In this document: in pieces, positions 21,421 to 32,999 of the stretch
Layout: each line of letters begins with the position of its first letter
Position numbering within the stretch: the first letter of the stretch is position 1
Assembly (NCBI GenBank): GCA_945910005.1
Contig: OX246746.1
Span: 36,006,638 to 36,070,637 of the forward strand
Length of the DNA stretch: 64,000 nt
Direction of reading: 5' to 3'
DNA from: Isoperla grammatica
Taxonomy: Eukaryota; Arthropoda; Insecta; Plecoptera; Perlodidae
Notes under the pieces: model-generated
What the model was told of the DNA's origin: nothing
Database searches by the model: none
What the model saw: only the letters and a program-made list of their open reading frames with translations
Position numbers and translations under genes: made by a program

Positions 21421-21768
21421 CCGTTATCTGTGCTTCTATATACATTTTTTAAAAATAAAATAAGAATCGTTTTTGTAGGTAGGCTTATGGGGGGGGGGTT
21501 AAGCCCCAAAATTCCCTTCGGTACTGAAAATAATGATACCATTTATACTGAAAGCAGTGTTGTAAGGGACCTGAGGCCTAAATGCGACTAATCGAATGGT
21601 GAACATGACACCTGCATTTTTCGTGAAAAAGACGCGATCCGGCCTAAGTGAAACCAAAAACCCGGACATTTCTAGCTTTTATTAAAAAGCCGCCCGGACG
21701 CATGAAGAGCATACGAAAAAGAGGACATGTCCGGATTTAACCGGACAAATGGCAACCCTAATAATACA

Positions 21769-23513
21769 TGATATATACAACCTTCAGGATATAATGGATG
21801 ACAAATGCTTTATTTGAATATCAGCCAGCCAACAACAATATTCAAAATATCGAATACTGTACTGAAATACAGGGACTGACCTTAGACCATATGACGTCAT
21901 CGCGAGTGAGACCATCATTGAAACCACGGATGTGGGGACAAAGCCTTCTCGACCAATCCGCGATAGACTGCATTCTTAGCGAGAAGTTCGCAGGTTTGCC
22001 GCTAGATGGTGTTAAGTGCGCGGCAAATACGTTTGACATTTGACAAAGGATGTATTATTATTTGTATTTCCTCAGAAATGATTAGAGAAGGTACTGTTAA
22101 TCTTAGTTAACATATTTTTAATTTGCACTTATTGAAAATTATCATTTTCTTTACACAACGATGTACTGTTTGTACTGCTCATACCCATACGCTTTAAATT
22201 GCCGCGCATCCTGTCCCCACATCATGTGGTCTGTGGGCGCGTTTGATAATGAAATCCCGCAGAGAGACAGAGTCCGCGCGGTCACGTGACTGGAGAGAAC
22301 AGACAGCGCTCCGAAAGCTGGCTTTGTTGGTCTCACTCGCGGCCGGTCGCTAGCATCGGCTTGCTCCGTCTACAGGCCTGCCTGACTGACCGGTCGAACC
22401 AACGGTAACGGCACAATTGCTTTCTTCTGTTTCCGCGAGAATGCGCTACAATCTGTAAAGCAGGTGGTTTCTACTCGTCGTGGTAAAAGGAAATGGAATA
22501 GGAAGGGGCATATATCTTACTATCTTTGGGAAGGGGGCTCGCACTCGCAGCTCAGCTGTAAGCAGTCCAACACCTTTTGTTGTTTGTAGTCTGTAGCGTC
22601 CGTCGAGCCATGGTTACGCCAAGCCGCAGCTTGACAGAAACGCGCCGAGTCGAACTATTGTAGACATTTTACTAGCCAAACCTTACTAGGTTACTAATTT
22701 TGTCAAAATAGTGTTTTATTTGTTTTTACATATTTTATACTTGTTACATGTTCTGTTTTTCGTGTGTTGAATTTGAAAGTGACAGAAAAGTGATTTTCGC
22801 GGGGTTTCTTGACGTAGGCTTTCTCACGTGAGTTCATTATTATAATAGGCATCGACAGTCAGTAGATAGTGCGAAAGTGTACAGATAAATAACTTGATGC
22901 AGAAGTCACTGCAGAGGTGTCAAAACATTGATCGAATTCCGGTAGTTTTCCTACGGCATTGGGGCATTTGGGGAGTTTGTCTTTTCCCTAGCAAGTTATA
23001 AGATTTTTTTCGGAAATTGATCATACTTTAATTTTTAAATCACGCAACTTAGCGTATACGTACTAGGTCTTCAATATAAGAAAACAAAAACATGTGCAGT
23101 CTACATTGATTTGTGATAGGAATAAATAAATACGGCGGAAACTGAAGGATTCCTGAAAGTGCTCTTATTAAAAATCGTTACCATCGCTGTAAAACAATAG
23201 TCACATTAAAACCATTTTTTGTGACAAGAGGATACCTTTTCAATTATGCTCGTCAGTTCTTATCTTACGTGATCTCAACAGAAAGAGGAAATTTCCTGTC
23301 TTATTGGCGTTTAAGTGTGTGACCAAGTATTATTTTGTAACTATTCAGTATTATCTCATTGTTTAACGAAGACTACAGTACTGTGTCCTTTCGGACCAAT
23401 CCATGAATGAATTTCATAATTAATGGACACCGGCTTAAAAATCACGCATTCGTTGAATATTTGCCCGCTTCACTAGTAGGCCTACTACCGGTGTATCCGA
23501 GTGCCTTGCTAAG
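21769..23513. other. Upstream region of the bestrophin exon
   Basis: No exon seen. A full cAMP-response-like palindrome TGACGTCA lies at about 21892-21899. The segment 22200-22660 is noticeably richer in GC and CpG than its surroundings (GCGGCCGGTCGCTAGC, CCGCGCGGTCACGTGAC) and is a candidate promoter or 5' UTR for the gene starting at 23514. That role is inferred from position and composition only. Confidence 0.4.
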
Positions 23514-23584
23514 ATGACGGTAACCTACACTGCAGAAGTTGCGACCTGCCGTGGATTCGGCTGCTTCGTCAAGCTTCTTTTTAG
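23514..23584 (+). CDS. Best: Bestrophin chloride channel, first coding exon
   Basis: The ATG (context aagATGA) opens a 24-codon exon ending at TTTAG|GTAAGT, an excellent donor. The start reads MTVTYTAEVATCRGFGCF followed by KLL and F; as I recall, insect bestrophins begin MTVTYT.EVATCRGFGCF. Bestrophins are calcium-activated chloride channels of the plasma membrane that form pentamers, and the family N-terminus lies next to the calcium clasp and first membrane helix. The next residues in the family are WRGSIYK, so exon 2 should start by completing an arginine codon (AG|G). I found no such exon downstream in the window, so intron 1 is either very long or its next exon escaped me. Confidence 0.85.
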
Positions 23585-26287
23585 GTAAGTCAAGTTCTGC
23601 GTTATTCTGCAACTCAATAGTTGAGTAGGGAGGTTATCTTTATGCCTTGATAGTAAACCACCAGACATCGGTAAAACAGCCTATGAATGTGACTGTTAAC
23701 CACTTGAACACACTTGGTGCGTCATTCATTAGCACATATATATGTTAGGCACATGTATCTGCATTTACTTCACAGCAAATAAACCGACAAGAATATTGTC
23801 TGAGATTCGGCCCCAGACCCCTTTCTTAGCTGGGACCTGGTTCCAGTCTTGAATACAAGGACATAGACAGGAATATATTTTCGGGGAAGAGGGTTGGGGG
23901 GGGGGGGGAAGACTGCTGGAATTTTCACGAGATGAATTTAGTAGCAAGGAAACCGGTTCCACAATCTAAAAATTGGTGGACGGTGGGAGGACCCCCACAA
24001 GAGGCAAATTGTTTAGCATTTTCTTAATGTTGATATCATTCATTGGTATTTGTTTTTGTTGGTTTATTTAAAAAATACAGATAGTCGATTGGATTACAAT
24101 CAAGCATCAGTATAGGCCTAGTACATATAGTATACAGTACATACTTTACCAATATGTTGTGAACCCGTATATAAATGATTGGTTTTATTTATGTTAAATA
24201 TTACCACAGCCACACATAGGCATATCATACCATACCACACATTCTCTGAAGACGATTGATAAGTTATCAATAATAATAAGAAGACAATTAATCTTAGGTT
24301 TGGGGATGTACTGTATTCAACAGGCAATACACAATCGAACCAATACATTGTCCCACCTGAGTAAGCTATTTTAACATTTCCGCACACTGGTAGAAATAAT
24401 TATTATATTTTAATAATTTGAACAGGTTGCCTATGTGTTCAGTGCCAACCGTTCCGCGGAATTAGCTATTGGGGGGGGGGGGGGGGGGGAGGAAGAAGGA
24501 GTCAACTCCCATGCTTGGCCCCCCAATAATACAGATTGAACCCCTCACTTCTGATAACGTACCCGAATGGGTTTTAAAACTATATGTGAGTGTATTTTAG
24601 ATACAAGTGCAAAAGTGTGTCTGTAATAATTCCTCGTTTACGTGTCGACATATAAAATGTGGAAATGACTGAGATAATGCTCCACACCCACATCGTATAA
24701 TATACTGGGTTTCATGTTGTCTTTGAATTCTCTAGGTCTCTAGGCTAGGGAATTCTTAATTCCCCGCAGATTCGGAACGTGAAAGAATTTCTTCATCATT
24801 ATTCCCTCATTTTAAATTACTAACAGCCTCGGAATTTTACGCTCTATCTTAGCTTAGGTCTATTAATTTCTTAGTAATACTCAGTGAAGATGCTTTCACA
24901 ACCTCAACATGCTTCCGTTATGGAAGTGTGAAACAAGTGAACAATCTTGTATGACGTGATCCTTGCATGTCCTCTACTGACTTCGACCACATTCCCGCAG
25001 CTTTGGCCGAAAGGTCGTAATCAAATATCATACAAACCAATGAATAAATAATTAATTACCAATATATATATTTGATAAACCACTAACGATTTTCGATGAT
25101 GGATAATTTTTATACAATGCGCCTTGCCCGTGTAATTCACTTTGTGTTTTATGTAATTACTATAGAGTATAGGTCTGGGGTATAGAAGTTCCATACATCT
25201 TGGAAATCCCCAGTCTATATTGTTCAGCAAGCCGAATAGCCGATACGGCGAAACATAGGCTACTTAGCAGGAAACAGTATTACGGTCTTATAACCGTGGC
25301 TTTGAACTTGGGGATTGACTGTTATCATTGATTGAATATGATTCCAAAAAATCTTAATAGTACATTTCCTATTTTAGGCACTTTGCAGTAACCTACATTC
25401 GATCAGCTTCTTTAAATTAAAATTTTCCGTTATAGAAAACGATACATTACAATTACAAAATCGATTAAATGGTTTCAAAGCATAAGTTCATAATATATGA
25501 AATGAACAAACCAAAATACGTGATGTGGCTTTGACTAAATACTAGACACGAACGTGTAACTTTAGTGAACTACAAGCGGGAATGATACAATATAATATTA
25601 TACCATTTAGGTGAAAATGCATTGGGTTATAAGAACTTATACGTATACCGAACACATTTGTGTTATAATGAAGTGGGGCATTTCAGGACTGTAACCAGGC
25701 TCACCGTAACATCCGGGTAAGGAAAAGAATGAATGCATAAATGCCCAACTAAATATATTTGTATTATGGTACGAAGTACCGTACACTGTGAATGCTTTAG
25801 AAATGAAATGCACATGTTTCTAGCTATACGAACGCACTGCATGTTACTTATATAGGAAGGTGTGTTTTTAAAGGGATGGTCGCTTGTTACAGCGGTGCAT
25901 ATTCATCTGTCTGTGAGGTCTATATTTTTTGTCAACAGTGACATAATTGCCGTACACGCCCCCATCTACTCTTTCGTCCTTGGTTACTTTTGCTGTGTGT
26001 TGACCTCACTCGCGTCTAACTTGTTAGCTTGAGCATCATGAAAAGATGCTTGCTCATTGCAGCAATGTTGTAAAAGTTGAGATTTTTATAATCTAATTTA
26101 ATTTCCTAGTTTATAGAGATAACTTTTATCTTGAAATAAAAGGCTTACAATCACTGGTAATTGAAATGAACCTTGGGAACCAGTGATTTGTTAGGTTATT
26201 GTTGCATTTAGCAAATTGTGTTACAATTGCGATATCTGTAATATTAATAATCAACATACTATTAATAATAATTCATAATAATTTTTC
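23585..26287. other. Probable bestrophin intron 1, no exon seen
   Basis: AT-rich non-coding DNA with G-homopolymers at 23896-23908 and 24471-24489. The short ORFs have no recognisable content. Confidence 0.5.
24471..24489. repeat. Poly-G tract (19 G)
   Basis: Uninterrupted G run followed by AGGAAGAAGGAG. One of many G or C homopolymers in this window. Confidence 0.95.
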
Positions 26288-26552
26288 GTAGGAATCCCTG
26301 CTATAGGGTGCACACCAGCTTTACCTGATGTGTCCCTCTTCAGGTGACTAACTAGGCATTAGGTCGATGTTTTGAATAGTTGGGAAGGAATATCCAATTG
26401 CTGATAGTATGACTTAATCCCACCATTCGTCTTTACGACTGAGGAAAACCTCGGAAAAACCTTCAGTCAGGACTACCGGTGGCCGGAATCGAACCGGCGA
26501 CCTCCCGAATTAAGAGTCTGATCGCGTCTTACCGCTGAGCCACCTCTATCGG
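26288..26552 (-). mobile_element. tRNA-derived SINE (family A), full copy
   Basis: On the minus strand the head begins CCGATAGAGGTGGCTCAGCG with the A box TGGCTCAGCGGTAAG (about 26543-26529) and the B box GGTTCGATTCC (26494-26484). A body follows with CTGAAGGTTTTTCCGAGG and a tail AGCTGGTGTGCACCCTATAG. It sits in an AT-rich TATTAATA target. Because the head is followed by the family body and lacks an acceptor stem, it is a SINE and not a tRNA gene. Confidence 0.88.
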
Positions 26553-27475
26553 TATATTATTAATATGAATATACAATTCTATATAAACGATAACAAACAA
26601 CATGACTATTGAGTATGTGAGGCCCCTTGAGGCTGACGACGGTACTGAGGCCGAGTGCGTGCTACTTCTGTCAGTCTCTCTTCTCTATATGCAGGCGGTC
26701 GTGTGCTCGGTGACTGCGGTTCTGTGCTCACACTAAGATGAGTAGGAGACCTTCTTCTTCCTCATCTTCTTCTTCTTTTGTTTAGGTGGCCTTGGGATCA
26801 GTGCCCATGTTGACCAGTTCAATGTTGCCAGAGCATTGTTCACTTATCCTCGTATTAATCACCAAGATTGTGGGTTTTGTCCCTCTTCCACTCTTGGTGG
26901 TACCGGATTTGGTACCGGGCTGCGAAATCCGGTTGTTCTTGAACACAGCAATTACCACACTACAACATAAACTATATGTAACATACACGTATGGATATCT
27001 AATAGATGAAAGAATAATAAAGAACACAGATAAATATACACACTAAAGAACAGAGACATCTCATATAACAAGATTACAAGGATATTATGCGGGTTCAATA
27101 GCTTCTTGCCAGATGCTCGCCAGGCTAGTCTACTCTAGGTGATATGAGCATTGGATAACATATATCCTTGGGCCAGGGAGAGCACACCCTAGTAGGAGAC
27201 CTAATGTTGTTGTCACTTGCCCATTGAATTATATTTATATACACAATAATTATTCAGTAGTAATAACAAAGTAATAAAAACAATATCGGCCTCTGCATTC
27301 AAAGATGTTGCCAAACAAATAGCCTACAAAATATATAAAACGAAAAGAAAATTGAAACATAGAATGACATTCGACTACATTGCATATTAACTGATACATT
27401 CATATGTTTTGTTTGTACATACTTGCCAGTCCTCTGTGCGACCTGAACATCTACCCGCCCCTTCAACAACTGCGA
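26553..27475. other. Non-coding stretch with possible LTR-like remnant
   Basis: The segment 26625-27200 has two copies of TAGGAGACCT (about 26751 and 27195) and a short frame on the minus strand. It might be a decayed LTR element but I could not show paired LTRs. A GGTACCGGATTTGGTACC palindrome lies at about 26900-26917. Confidence 0.3.
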
Positions 27476-27640
27476 CATCGTGATCGGGATCGCAATTGTA
27501 CATTTTCCATAGTAAATCATTACTACATAATGATTCAGTTGTGAAAAGTGTCATAAGAAGTTAAGAACCATAGTTCACGATTTCCGGATTACGATTACGA
27601 TCCCGATCCCGACAATAATTGTGGTGTGGGTAGAGCTTAT
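27476..27640. mobile_element. Partial MITE related to 62169-62369
   Basis: Shares CATCGTGATCGGGATCGCAA...TGTACATTTTC and the inverted half ATTACGATCCCGATCCCGAC with the copy at 62 kb. It is a short palindromic element, non-coding. Confidence 0.65.
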
Positions 27641-27898
27641 GACAACCCGGATCTGTGATGTATCAGACTCGGTCGTTTAGCGTTTAGCATAAGAAGTATT
27701 CAAATCTGTTTCATGAAGTGGCTGCCTATTACCTAAGCTGTAGGTGATCATGTGTTGTGGGGGGGGGGGGGGGGTAGCTCCCAACGGTATAATGCCAAGG
27801 GATGTGAGAAACCAGGTATTTCTTCATCTCATTTCTACTCATCATCTGGATTCATCCGTCCGTCAGTTTGTTCAGCCAATTTGTAAAAGACTCTACAT

Positions 27899-27922
27899 CC
27901 CCCCCCCCCCCCCCCCCCCCCC
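27899..27922. repeat. Poly-C tract (24 C)
   Basis: Uninterrupted C run. A 16-G run lies 125 bp upstream at 27759-27774, so the pair could bracket a small element. Confidence 0.95.
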
Positions 27923-27944
27923 TAAAAACTGAAGATTAAAATAC

Positions 27945-28048
27945 ATCTTCACTTCAGGCAAGATTTTCACTTGCAGGATTCAAACCCGCCACCTCCCGAA
28001 CTAATACTGTGCGTGCGCTTGTGGACTACTAATGCCACCTTTATCGAT
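27945..28048 (-). mobile_element. tRNA-derived SINE (family A), 5' fragment
   Basis: Minus-strand CTATCGATAAAGGTGGCATT...TTCGGGAGGTGGCGGGTTTGAATCC matches the head of the 26.3-kb copy, with B box GGGTTTGAATCC. The body is mostly missing. Confidence 0.65.
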
Positions 28049-28049
28049 A

Positions 28050-29673
28050 GTGCTCATTAGACTACATGTTCACATGTCGGCAATAATGTCAGTACACTCC
28101 TCGTCCATGTCTGAATACTGGGTCGCTGCGCTGTATTAGTTGAGCACAAAATTCTAGGGACCACTCCTATGTTAATGTAAACGCTTACATTAATTAAAAT
28201 ATTTTCACGTGTTGGCCGAGTGATTGTTTCCCGCTAATTGCGACGGTAGCGTGTGTAATGTGGTGTGTAATGTGTAGTGTGTCCCTTACTATTGTAGCTG
28301 GAGTTACGCGACTCTCCCTTCAGTCTCCTTGGGCTACGCTATGGTCACTCACAAACAAGAGCAAAATGATCGGCTGACCTTGAAACAGAGTTTCCCCAAG
28401 GCTTTGTGAGTCGGTGTACTCTTCGTCGTCGCAAGCGCCATCGCCGTCGTGCGTGCATCTTCACTCGACAGTGGCGTAACTGTTATCTATCATCTTCGTC
28501 GTCAGTTGTCATCATCACCAATTACCATCATATTAATATCGTATACTGCAATATCCTTTGCATCTCCACTGGCCTAATTGTGATAACTTCCTTCCACCAT
28601 CATCGTCATCTTCTTCGTCGTCAAACTGCCGGCATTACCATCCTATCACTGTCGTTCATCTCACTATCAGCCACCATCCTCACCTTCAGTTGGCCTTGAC
28701 CTTGAATCCCGTGAGTCGTCGTCATAGTCGTGGTCGTCACCTAAGGATGCCCAAACCTCCACCACCACCGTTGACCATCCGTTGACTGAACTTTACGACT
28801 GAAATTTATACAATTGCATAATGATATATTTATGTATACATGTAACAAGGGCCTCGTAGTTTCAACGTAAACGCTAAGTGTGTGACTATTTTCTTTTTTG
28901 TTTTGACTTTTGATGTTTTACATGTGAAGTCATTTTCATTTTTTATAAATAATGGTTAACAATTTAACATTACTGCTAAAAAATAGTTGGCTTTTGTTAA
29001 TTTATTTTAAAAGCAAAAAATATTGCTCATTCTCATTTTTAGATCTTTTGTACAGAAAATAATTAGACAATTCATTTTCACATGCATACAAAATGCAAGT
29101 TGGTGAGTATGAGAACTTTCCTATCAAGAAAAAAACGGGACGAGTCTATTCTTACTAGAATGATCATGTTTCTCACACTAGAAATACTACTTGAATCCTA
29201 TTTTTTTATATAGGGTATATAAATTTCGAAGAACCATAGGACCTATTCTGCACCTACCTCCATCAACGTTCTTGCATATATTCGTGAATCATGCGGGAAA
29301 TTAGCAGTGCCGTCTTGACCTGTAACCACAAGGGATTAATCGCTGGTAGAGTTTGGTAGTGCAAAAAAACTGTTGACAACTTTCATATGGCCAGTGAAGG
29401 CAAAATATAATCATCCATGGTTTCGAACTCTTGTATCTGTTGATATCTCGTGTCCTTTACAACTAATATCCCTTTACGAGGTCGCAGATTACGCCATAAA
29501 TCACACGTGGAGCTCTAACTGCGCTGATGGAAGTGACGTGTTACATAGGCCTACTTGATTCCTCTCTTCAAGTGAGAAGGAAGTCCAACACAATGACGAT
29601 TGTGGCGATGCCATTTTTGTTAAAACTAAAATAAGCGATGATCGCATTTGAAAAACCTATATAATTATTTGAG
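28050..29673. other. Non-coding stretch, no gene recognised
   Basis: Includes a region rich in TCATC/TCGTC words (28400-28790) that yields open frames of low-complexity serine/histidine type. I do not call these genes. The rest is AT-rich. Confidence 0.5.
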
Positions 29674-30127
<454 letters not shown>

Positions 30128-31390
30128 TTAATAATGTATTAATTATTTCGTTTTGTATCGTTTCATGATGAAATTGATTTTTTGTTAGTAGTTGTAACTC
30201 CCACCTAACATGTCACTTGACGTACGTCCGGTAATTGGTATGATTTGTAAGTACAGTTCTATACAACAACAATATGCATGTGATTGATGAAGATGATGAT
30301 ATTTGTGCTTAACGTTTCATACGTTGGCAACGAAGCTAATCGATACATACAATGAGTGGGTGATACGCGAAGATGACAAACGTCATATGACATCCGTCCA
30401 AGCCAGGGTTCTGTTTATCAGAAGAGAGACTTTTCGGGGGAGATAGAAGTAATGTCCGTGGTAAGAGGTGTACGAACACATAACCAGACCCGGCCTGTGT
30501 CCACGCAGAGGGTGGAGGGCAAAGAGGTCACTTGCCCCCCCCCCCCCCCCCCCCCCCCACCGGCAATATTAAAAATGTAATCGGCTAACACAAATAGATG
30601 GCATTCATAATTCTTATTTTAACGTCATTAAGTCGTTCAAAAGGTGTTTAAAATCTCGAAAACATTTTTGCTGGGTAACTGGGAGACTTTTGCCCCGGAA
30701 TTGATCCTCATTGCAAATATGAACCCATTCTCGAATTTTGATCATCTGGGTGTCTATCTCTTATCCGTCGTGTTGCTTTAGCATTGGCACAAGGCTGAAA
30801 CAATAATGATAAGGGTGATATGTTTGCGTATTATTAGTAGAGGTCCATGAATTTGGTTTTGTTATAGTGTAAATTCATTTTTAAATTGAGGCTTTTTGGT
30901 TTTATTCAGTAAAAACTGTACTTGGTGTTGGTCGGTTTTATCAAAATATTCTATATTTTCACGTGCTTTTTATTTATAAATATTCATATTTTTATTAGAT
31001 TGGTATTGCTCTCATTCAGGTTTGTTTGACATGGTTAGAATAAATGAAGATTTTTCTAGAACTGTGGTCAACTTAGGCCTATATTACGTAAAATGGGTCT
31101 ACATGATAGGCGTACGCACGGCCCAGGCCGGACCTAATGTGTCAACTTCGACAGCCATCGGCGGTTGGGCCACACTTGCCAGTCTCTAGGAAAAGGCTGT
31201 TGTGTTGCGGTTCAATGTAATACATGATACATGAATATGATTATTTATTACGGGTCGAGGTAGTCGGCAACATTGAGTAACACTACTCCCCAAAAAACTT
31301 TAGGCCTTTGACGGCCAAAATGCCGAAAGTTGTCTGCGGCGGTGCGGTTCGCCCGCGCCGCCCCGCGCCGCCAAGCTGTTCTATTACACG
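30128..31390. other. Non-coding stretch with SINE-like remnant
   Basis: At 30315-30420 the words CAACGAAGCTAATCGA and ATGACATCCGTCCAAGCCAG resemble the tRNA-like SINE at 53606-53762. A 24-C run lies at 30535-30558, next to CACTTG. Nothing else recognised. Confidence 0.45.
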
Positions 31391-31392
31391 AA

Positions 31393-31478
31393 TACACGCG
31401 TCATATAGCGTCACAGCTTACACGCGTCATATAGCGTCACAGTACACGCGTCATATAGCGTCACAGTACACGCGTCGG
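31393..31478. repeat. 24-bp tandem repeat, about 3.5 copies
   Basis: Unit ACACGCGTCATATAGCGTCA plus CAGT, with the last copy truncated. It contains the MluI-like ACGCGT palindrome in each unit. Confidence 0.9.
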
Positions 31479-31575
31479 CGTCAGTCTCTACGTAGAGGGT
31501 GTTGTAGTAGGGTGTAGGGTGTATGCGTTTTCTCCCTAAAGTACGAAACATTCCCTGCGCGGCTAAGGGGGCTAG

Positions 31576-31912
31576 CAGGGGCTGACTGGCAAGGGATGCC
31601 GGGATGCGATTGAATCCCGGGCCCTTTGGCAGTCCGGAACCAAAACCCCGTTAACTTTAAATTAAAGTGCACTGCCAGTAGTGCGTTTTTACGCAAAGAC
31701 ACACCTCACCCGGGCCGCGCAAATAATTTTTAATTATGTTTTATTTAAATGAAACGAAACGTAGCTCTATAGGGGCCACAAGATCCCATGGCACCGAAAT
31801 GCGTCGCGTCTTAAAATCGCGTTTTAGGCCATAAAAGTTAATGCATCAATCAAAAAAAAAATTCGCCTACGGCAAAATTGCCTCCGGCGGACGTCTATCG
31901 TCTACATTGGCC
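31576..31912. mobile_element. Partial copy of the CAGGGG-ended hAT-like family
   Basis: CAGGGGCTGACTGGCAAGGG and the following GATGCCGGGATGCGAT match, inverted, the right end of the element at 52523-53068. The segment up to GGCGGACGTC matches its GGCCTAAAACGCGATTTTAA region. The opposite end was not found, so the copy is truncated or its limits are eroded. Confidence 0.65.
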
Positions 31913-32828
31913 AAAAATAACAAAAACTGAAACTATCATCCAACTTCATGGAACTACTCACTTCTTTGTGTTTTACTTCACTATAAAGACAAATAATTAT
32001 GAATTTCGGTGTTATTCACCAAAATCTATAAATTTCGGCGTTTGCCAGTGATTTAATTTCCGCGATTTTCTGGTTTAAAATCGACCAATTCATGCTCGTT
32101 TTGTGAAATAAATGTGTACCTACATATTTCGGTGTTATCGTCATTCACCATTGTCACGGGGCTCTGAGTAACCTCGTATAATAGGTGCTATGTTAGTTTG
32201 CTTGATTAAAATCGAGTTTCCCCCGGCTAGACTATAGCGACTGAGAGGACTGTTCTTGTAGGCAGCTAGGCCGTTTCCGAATCACGATAGTAAATAATTA
32301 CCTTGTTTATTACTTAATATTGATGTTGATGACGACATTTGTGAAAAGGGGCGGACATAGACGCACGCGTGTTGCCTGCGTTCGTTCGTATACGCTCACT
32401 AATCAACTACGTGCAAGTTTTTTGTTGACGGTATAAATATTTACTGTACGGTTTATAACAATAATGCTAATCGAGGTGGATGATATAAGAAGAGGAATAC
32501 CTGCTGTATGGTGCATACAGTTTTACCTGATGTGCACGGCTCTCTTCTGGTGATCGACATAACTAAAATATGTGGAAAGTGAGCGAATTCTCAAGTGCGC
32601 GAAACGTAAAATGAGCGAAAAATTACCGCTGAGTGGCCATTCTCGCAGTTCAATGTTTACTGTGTATTTCAACAGGAATCAGCTCATATTATATCCCAGT
32701 CCCACAGTTGCAGCAAACTGCGCATGCACTCATACAAGTGAATTAGGCCACCCCGGGCTCCAACGACTCTACATGGATTTGCGATAATTAGATTTACCCT
32801 ATGTGTATTGTACTGAACAATGTAGCAC
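31913..32828. other. Non-coding stretch, no gene recognised
   Basis: Contains only a tail fragment of SINE family A at about 32489-32560 (CTGCTGTATGGTGCATACAG, CTGATGTGCACGGCTCTC). Confidence 0.45.
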
Positions 32829-32990
32829 CGATACAGGTGGCTTTGCAGTAACGGAGGTCGCCAGTTCGATTCTGGCCACCCCACCGCCTGACTGAAGGGT
32901 TTAACCTAAATTTTTCTCAATCATAAAGCGAATGATTGTACTGTCATAACAGCACTCTGAGAATCTTACAACCAATCCACCCACATACCC
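32829..32990 (+). mobile_element. tRNA-derived SINE (family A), plus-strand copy
   Basis: ACCGATACAGGTGGCTTTGC (A-box region), then GGTCGCCAGTTCGATTCTGG (B box), then CTGACTGAAGGGTTTAACCT as in the family body. Diverged and incomplete at the tail. Confidence 0.7.
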
Positions 32991-32999
32991 TAATATAGT

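Larger units (their letters stand above)
16694..21760. mobile_element. Outer hAT-like element of a nested stack (5067 bp)
   Basis: Left end TAGGGTTGTCATAAGTTGTG... continues to AAAAAGAGGACATTTAAAT. The right end reads ...GAAAAAGAGGACATGTCCGG... and closes with ACAAATGGCAACCCTA. A perfect 8-bp duplication ataataca flanks both ends (16686-16693 and 21761-21768). Most of the length is material inserted later: a 98-bp minisatellite, a TIR element with a retrotransposon inside it, and a second hAT-like element. I see no transposase, so the original element was probably a non-autonomous one carrying the minisatellite. Confidence 0.88.

Noticed and set aside
26484..26543. tRNA gene
   Set aside because: A and B boxes are present but the head runs into a repeated body shared with other copies and lacks a closed acceptor stem; it is a SINE. 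The same reasoning applies to 36.5, 32.85 and 53.7 kb.
26625..27210. LTR retrotransposon or solo LTR
   Set aside because: TAGGAGACCT occurs twice, but I could not define paired LTRs, a primer-binding site or a polyprotein.
28406..28785. 97- and 75-codon ORFs
   Set aside because: Low-complexity serine/histidine/proline translations of TCATC-rich DNA with no start or splice support.
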